NCBI GenBank assembly: GCA_964385995.1
Contig: CAYLRF010000061.1
Coordinates: forward strand, 1-8,872
Reading direction: 5' to 3'
DNA: 8,872 nt
DNA from: CAYLRF01 sp964385995
GTDB taxonomy: Bacteria; Bacillota; Clostridia; Lachnospirales; Lachnospiraceae
A program made the translations under genes and the position numbers. Under the pieces are notes generated by a model. The model was not told the origin of the DNA and searched no databases. It saw nothing but the letters and a program-made list of their open reading frames with translations. Positions 5,042 to 8,872 of this stretch are shown piece by piece (positions within the stretch are counted from its first letter, which is position 1; each line of letters opens with the position of its first letter).

Positions 5042-6921
5042 CCGGATTTTTCGGCGTCCTTTTCCTCGCCCGGCTCCATGTTCTTAAGCTGTGAAGTGTA
5101 AAGTTCGTAGTACAGGCCGCCCTTTTCGAGAAGCTCCCTGTGAGTTCCGCTCTCGGCTATCCCCTTATTATCAATATACATGATGGTATCGCAGCCGACT
5201 ATGGTGGAGAGCCTGTGAGCTATGACGAAGGAAGTCCTGCCCTTCATCATCTGTTCTATGCCCTGCTGTACCAGCTGCTCCGTCTCGGTATCGATGGATG
5301 AAGTGGCCTCATCGAGTATGAGTATGGCGGGATCCGATACCACGGTACGCGCGAAGCATATCAGCTGCCTTTGTCCCTGCGAAAGCGTTGAACCCTTTTC
5401 ATTCACCTCGGTATCGTATCCGTTTTCCAGATTCATGATGAAATCATGGGCGCATACGGTCTTGGCCGCCGCTATGATCTCCTCGTCGGTCGCGTCAAGT
5501 TTCCCGTAGCGTATATTATCCTTTATCGTGCCGGAAAATATAAAGCTGTCCTGAAGCATGATCCCCATGTTCGTGCGAAGCGAGTGTAAGGTGACGTCCG
5601 CGATATTGTGGCCGTCTATAAGTATCTCGCCGCCCTGTATGTCATAAAAGCGGCAGAGGATATTCACTATGGTGCTCTTTCCCGCCCCGGTGGGCCCCAC
5701 AAGCGCGAAGCTCTTTCCTGCCTCAGCCTTAAAGCTTACGTGTTCCAAAACGTTCGTGCCCTCCTCATAGGCGAAAGTGACGTCCTTATACTCCACGTCA
5801 CCTTTCACCTTCGGCAGGTCATAAGCGCCCGGCGCGTCTTCTATCTCGATCTTCTCATCCAGCGTGTCAAAGATCCTCTCCAGATAAGAACCGGTGTTAA
5901 TCAGCTGGTTGTAAATGTCTCCCATGCTCTGTATGGGGGTCCAGAATCGTACCGCGTATGAAGCCATCGCGATGATGACGCCCGCCGAATAATGCCTCCC
6001 CGCGAAAATCACGATCGCCGCCACATAGAGAAAGGCCCGCACGAAGTTCGTGAAATTATCCACGAGAAAGATAATGCTCTGTGAGATAAAGGAGGCCTTC
6101 ATATATGATTTTTTCATGCGGCGCGAGAGCTTCTCGAAGATCGACTGGTTTATCTTCTCTCTGTTAAAAGCCTGCGTGATCTGCATACCGTTAATCGATT
6201 CGCTGACATAAGCTGTCGTGTTTGAGTTTTTCGCCGAGAAATCCGTCCATGCCCTTCTCTGTTTCTTCTTAATAAGAATCATGTACAGAAGAATGGGCGG
6301 AAGTCCCGAAAGCACTATGAGCGTAAGCCGCACGTCCAGTCCCAGCATGAAGAAGATAATGATGAAAATGCTTGAGAACTCGACTATGAAATTGATGAGG
6401 CCGTTTGAGAGAAAATCCGCGATATTGTTCACGTAATGCACAACGCGCACGAGTATCTTGCCCCGCGGCCTGCTGTCAAAATAATTAAATGACAGCTTTT
6501 GGATATGACCGAAAAGATCCACCCGTATCTCATGTATGATCTGCTGTCCGGCCTTAGTGGTGACGATGGTTCGAAAATAGGCAAAAACCTCCCCCACGGC
6601 GAGGCATGCCAGATAAATGACGCCTACCTTGATTATTCCCGAAATGTCTCTTCCCCCGACTTTTTGCTGAGCCTCGATGATATCAACCGTCCATTTGACA
6701 AAATACGGCCCCAAAAGTCCAAGGACGGTATTCGCGAGACTGAAGAACAGTCCGGCCAGAAGCAGGCCCAGAGAGTTTTTCACGTAGGACGCGCAGCGCT
6801 TAAAATTGCCGAAGTTAAACGGCCTCTCAAGATCCTCGTCGACGTCATAGGTGTTGCGTTCGTAACGTGTCCCTGTGTTTCCCCCTGCCTCACGGGCGGC
6901 CCGGCGCTCATTTTTGCTCAT
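5038..6921 (-). CDS. ABC exporter half-transporter, subunit with catalytic ATP site residues
   Basis: Membrane-spanning half of an ABC exporter, 627 residues: a charged N-terminal stretch (1-40), a six-helix transmembrane domain (about 45-335), and a C-terminal ATPase domain (about 375-610). Visible motifs are A-loop Y385, Walker A GPTGAGKS (409-416), Q-loop Q457, signature LSQGQ (513-517, with Gln for the first Gly), Walker B ILILDE with catalytic E538, and switch H569. Catalytic residues are thus intact but the signature is altered, as in the second subunit of heterodimeric exporters such as TM287/288, LmrCD or BmrCD. The ATG has GGAGGTGA six bases upstream. The gene overlaps its partner by 14 bases, suggesting translational coupling and equal production. 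Drugs, lipids or peptides are possible substrates; none can be named from sequence. A charged tail (after about 613) ends the protein, and its stop codon lies within the rpsU promoter. Confidence 0.93.
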   Translation of the reverse strand: MSKNERRAAREAGGNTGTRYERNTYDVDEDLERPFNFGNFKRCASYVKNSLGLLLAGLFFSLANTVLGLLGPYFVKWTVDIIEAQQKVGGRDISGIIKVGVIYLACLAVGEVFAYFRTIVTTKAGQQIIHEIRVDLFGHIQKLSFNYFDSRPRGKILVRVVHYVNNIADFLSNGLINFIVEFSSIFIIIFFMLGLDVRLTLIVLSGLPPILLYMILIKKKQRRAWTDFSAKNSNTTAYVSESINGMQITQAFNREKINQSIFEKLSRRMKKSYMKASFISQSIIFLVDNFTNFVRAFLYVAAIVIFAGRHYSAGVIIAMASYAVRFWTPIQSMGDIYNQLINTGSYLERIFDTLDEKIEIEDAPGAYDLPKVKGDVEYKDVTFAYEEGTNVLEHVSFKAEAGKSFALVGPTGAGKSTIVNILCRFYDIQGGEILIDGHNIADVTLHSLRTNMGIMLQDSFIFSGTIKDNIRYGKLDATDEEIIAAAKTVCAHDFIMNLENGYDTEVNEKGSTLSQGQRQLICFARTVVSDPAILILDEATSSIDTETEQLVQQGIEQMMKGRTSFVIAHRLSTIVGCDTIMYIDNKGIAESGTHRELLEKGGLYYELYTSQLKNMEPGEEKDAEKSG

Positions 6922-8674
6922 CCTGCGTCACCTCCCCGCTGCCCTTTTGACTGATATTGTAAATGGATGTGTAATATCCGCCCGCTCCCACCAGTTCCTT
7001 GTGGGTACCCTCCTCGGTAATGCGCCCGTTTTCAAGTACGATAATCCTGTCCGCGTCAACCACTGACGTGATTCGCTGAGCGACGATGATCTTGATCTTA
7101 TCTTTTATCTTGGCGAGCTCCCGCAATATCATGGACTCGGTTTCCATATCCACCGCCGAGGTCGTGTCATCCAGTATGATAAGCGACGACTTCTTCGCAA
7201 CGGCTCTCGCGAGCGCTATCCTCTGACGCTGCCCGCCGGAGAGGCCCACGCCCCTTTCTCCGATAATCGTGTCATACCCCTCCGAGAGCTTCTCGATGAA
7301 ATCGTCGGCCTGCGCGCATTTGGCGAAATACTGTATGTCTTCAAGGGGGATGTCCGGATTCGAGTAAGCGATATTTTCCCCTATCGTTTCCGAGAAAAGA
7401 AATACGTCCTGCGTACTTAGCGCTATCATCTTCCTGAGCTTCGTGATATCCATCTTGCGGATATCAGTGTTATTTATAAGTATCTGCCCGCATGAAGGAT
7501 CGTAGAGACGAAGAAGCATGGAGATAAGTATCGTCTTCCCGGCTCCCGTCGGCCCCATTATCGCCACTGTCTCTCCCTTGTGTACGGTAAAACTCACGTG
7601 ATCGAGTATCATCTGACTGTCGAGTATCAAAGTCACGTCGCGAAACTCGACCTTCCAGATCCGTCCCGGCGTGCTTTCTATATGAGCGTCGTTTTCGATA
7701 TCCGGCTCCGCATTGTAAAGATTCGTAACCTTCCTTACCGACATGTTATATTGCTGGATCTGTGAAATGGCGACGGAGAGATTTCTGACTCTTCCGACGA
7801 TGGTGAATATAAGCGAGTTAAATACCATGAAGCTTCCCACCGTGACGCCGGAACCGGGATAAGCTATGATGAAAATCCCGCAGGCGACCATGACCGTCAC
7901 TCTCATAAGCTCAGAGAGCACATGTATCGGAGTGGCGTAGTTCAGACGCTTTTTCGCGTTGTCGACGGCCATGTCCCGGTAACCCGCGCTTTCTTTATTA
8001 AGCCGCTCATTCTCGTAATCCTCACGCGCGAAGGCCTTGACCACCCGGTAAGCTCCGAGATTCTCGTTCACGTAATCATTCATCTCGGAAAACTTTTCCC
8101 GAAGGTTAAGATGAAGGGTCTTTGTCTTGTTATGAAGCAGCACGGTAAATAAGACTATGAAGGGAATAAACGCCAAAAGCATTCCCGATACCGGAAGACT
8201 TTTGCCCGCGAGGATGATAAACGTGAATATCAGCGATGATATGTCGTTTACGAGCACATAGAGATTCGAGCCCAGAAAATCCCTTATGACGTTTATGTCC
8301 GTAGTCATGGTGGATATGAGCTCCCCGCTGGTATTATGCGTATAAAAGGCCAGATCCATCGTCTGAAGCTTCCCGTAGAGGCGCTCCCTGATTCCGCAGC
8401 CGACGTACTCGGCGCATTCCCTTACTATGAGCCGCGTCGCCATCTTGGCCGAGGAGCAGACGATAGTCACGCCTATAAGCCACGCCACGTAAAACCAAAG
8501 CTTCTGTATCCTGTCGGCCTGGTCTGCGTTATATATGACATTGTCCACGATGTCGCCGATTATAACAGCCGGCAGAAGACCGGCCGCCGCAGTGAGAACC
8601 ACCGCCGCCATGGACACAAAATAACGTGCTTTGCGTCCTTTGAAGTTCATGAGCATGAAACTTCGTTCTTTCAT
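6908..8674 (-). CDS. ABC exporter half-transporter, subunit with degenerate ATP site
   Basis: Partner half-transporter, 588 residues, with a six-helix transmembrane domain (about 15-300) and a C-terminal ATPase domain (about 342-575). Motifs: Walker A GPTGAGKT (374-381), Q-loop Q422, canonical signature LSGGQ (478-482), Walker B LIILDD with D503 where the catalytic Glu is expected, and Gln533 in place of the switch His. The A-loop aromatic is also missing: the aligned segment reads VTLILD (347-352). These changes mark the non-hydrolysing site of a heterodimeric exporter, with this LSGGQ completing the active site on the 627-residue partner. The ATG is supported by GGGGAG five bases upstream. 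It is the first gene of the operon, behind a consensus promoter and a leader of about 150 bases. No regulator gene is visible, though MarR-family genes often lie beside such pairs. Substrate unknown. Confidence 0.93.
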   Translation of the reverse strand: MKERSFMLMNFKGRKARYFVSMAAVVLTAAAGLLPAVIIGDIVDNVIYNADQADRIQKLWFYVAWLIGVTIVCSSAKMATRLIVRECAEYVGCGIRERLYGKLQTMDLAFYTHNTSGELISTMTTDINVIRDFLGSNLYVLVNDISSLIFTFIILAGKSLPVSGMLLAFIPFIVLFTVLLHNKTKTLHLNLREKFSEMNDYVNENLGAYRVVKAFAREDYENERLNKESAGYRDMAVDNAKKRLNYATPIHVLSELMRVTVMVACGIFIIAYPGSGVTVGSFMVFNSLIFTIVGRVRNLSVAISQIQQYNMSVRKVTNLYNAEPDIENDAHIESTPGRIWKVEFRDVTLILDSQMILDHVSFTVHKGETVAIMGPTGAGKTILISMLLRLYDPSCGQILINNTDIRKMDITKLRKMIALSTQDVFLFSETIGENIAYSNPDIPLEDIQYFAKCAQADDFIEKLSEGYDTIIGERGVGLSGGQRQRIALARAVAKKSSLIILDDTTSAVDMETESMILRELAKIKDKIKIIVAQRITSVVDADRIIVLENGRITEEGTHKELVGAGGYYTSIYNISQKGSGEVTQDEQK

Positions 8675-8688
8675 TTTAACTCCCCCAC

Positions 8689-8769
8689 TTAAATGCCGTC
8701 ATACACGTTAGCGCCGCTTTTCGCGAAACGGGCAGGACAGACCGGCCGGCATACAAAAACCGCCGTCAT
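8689..8769 (-). other. Possible 26-residue leader peptide of the ABC operon
   Basis: In the exporter leader an ATG at 8769 opens a frame of 26 codons that ends with TAA at 8689, 14 bases before the ABC start codon and immediately before its ribosome site. The peptide begins MTAVFVCRPVC and contains two Cys and two Pro. An in-frame TGA lies two codons before the ATG, so the frame does not extend upstream. No Shine-Dalgarno motif is visible. It could act as an attenuation leader, as known for the bmrB leader of bmrCD in Bacillus subtilis, but a chance open frame is at least as likely. Confidence 0.2.
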
Positions 8770-8770
8770 A
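8695..8770. repeat. 9-base direct repeat in the ABC leader
   Basis: GCCGTCATA occurs at 8695-8703 and again at 8762-8770, 67 bases apart, near the two ends of the small leader frame. Nine matching bases within 76 is suggestive but not compelling. It may mark paired binding sites or be chance. Confidence 0.25.
8714..8731. promoter_or_regulatory. Dyad centred on TTTCGCGAAA in the ABC leader
   Basis: TTTCGCGAAA (8719-8728) is a perfect 10-base palindrome, extended by CCGC on the left and CGG on the right with one extra T. It could be a regulator binding site, or an RNA hairpin with a CGCG loop. It lies about 40 bases upstream of the first ABC start codon, within the predicted transcript. Confidence 0.35.
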
Positions 8771-8777
8771 AGGCGTC
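8754..8777 (-). terminator. Weak attenuator-like hairpin in the ABC leader
   Basis: On the minus strand CGCC and GGCG can form a 4-bp stem around a 7-base loop, followed by G and five T residues. It has the shape of an intrinsic terminator, but the stem is very short. It overlaps the start of the small leader frame, which would fit an attenuator, but evidence is thin. Confidence 0.2.
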
Positions 8778-8803
8778 AGGGCTGTGTGATTAAGCAAGCA
8801 AAA

Positions 8804-8820
8804 ATAAGTTAAAATCTTAT
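8804..8820. promoter_or_regulatory. Operator-like AT-rich inverted repeat just after the ABC promoter start site
   Basis: ATAAG (8804-8808) and CTTAT (8816-8820) form a 17-base AT-rich inverted repeat at about +5 to +21 of the predicted transcript. The size and position suit a MarR- or TetR-type repressor site, which would block transcription. On the minus strand it runs into a short T-run, so a weak RNA hairpin is the alternative. The regulator is not in the window. Confidence 0.35.
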
Positions 8821-8830
8821 ATTCACGTTG

Positions 8831-8858
8831 ATTATATCGTCGACTTTTCGTTTGTCAA
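8831..8858 (-). promoter_or_regulatory. Consensus vegetative promoter of the ABC exporter operon
   Basis: On the minus strand a perfect TTGACA (8853-8858), a 16-base spacer and a perfect TATAAT (8831-8836). The predicted start is near 8824, leaving about 150 bases of leader before the first ABC gene. A full-consensus promoter on a transporter operon suggests strong expression unless a repressor or attenuator in the leader holds it down. Confidence 0.85.
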
Positions 8859-8872
8859 TCACTTTTTGAAGA

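Noticed and set aside
6499..6954. 151-codon plus-strand frame opposite the junction of the two ABC genes
   Set aside because: Antisense shadow across two well-supported genes, with no domain signal.
8336..8692. 118-codon plus-strand frame opposite the start of the first ABC gene
   Set aside because: Mostly antisense to the conserved transmembrane domain and without recognisable sequence features.
1..8872. Defence island, mobile element, CRISPR or other novel system
   Set aside because: All long conserved frames belong to known families, and no arrays, terminal repeats, transposase, integrase or toxin-antitoxin features were seen.

Overview
The window looks like an ordinary chromosomal stretch from a Gram-positive Clostridia-type bacterium (Bacillota, quite possibly Lachnospiraceae). 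Evidence: a 58-residue bS21 with the typical clostridial sequence, an ScpA/ScpB condensin pair, strong GGAGG-type ribosome binding sites, near-consensus vegetative promoters, and a paired ABC-ABC half-transporter of the Firmicutes multidrug type. Base composition looks mid-GC by eye and fairly uniform. I see no insertion sequence, phage gene, CRISPR array, tRNA or rRNA.

Layout: one rightward gene, an M24B Xaa-Pro aminopeptidase (209-2155), faces a long leftward series that fills the rest. Reading that series in its own direction, from the right edge: a consensus promoter (8831-8858); a ~150-nt leader with operator-like dyads and a 26-codon open frame; the two ABC half-transporters (8674-6908 and 6921-5038), overlapping by 14 bases; a second strong promoter (5014-5041) whose -35 hexamer is built from the second transporter's stop codon; rpsU (4981-4805); a terminator hairpin (4743-4764); a membrane-anchored calcineurin-like phosphoesterase (4684-3761); scpA (3683-2871); and scpB (2796-2209), which converges with the aminopeptidase. 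rpsU and several small leader frames are short enough to be missed by a simple ORF length cut-off.

How the genes work together: the two ABC proteins almost certainly form one heterodimeric exporter. The 588-residue subunit carries the degenerate ATP site (Asp for the catalytic Glu, Gln for the switch His, no A-loop aromatic), while the 627-residue subunit has intact catalytic residues but an altered LSQGQ signature. ScpA and ScpB join Smc to form the chromosome-organising condensin. bS21 belongs to the 30S ribosomal subunit. The phosphoesterase and aminopeptidase are probably housekeeping enzymes of unknown substrate.

I did not find a convincing undescribed system. The points that deserve a second look are the transcriptional wiring around rpsU, the structured leader of the exporter operon, the strongly asymmetric exporter ATP sites, and a hydrophilic insertion in the aminopeptidase.
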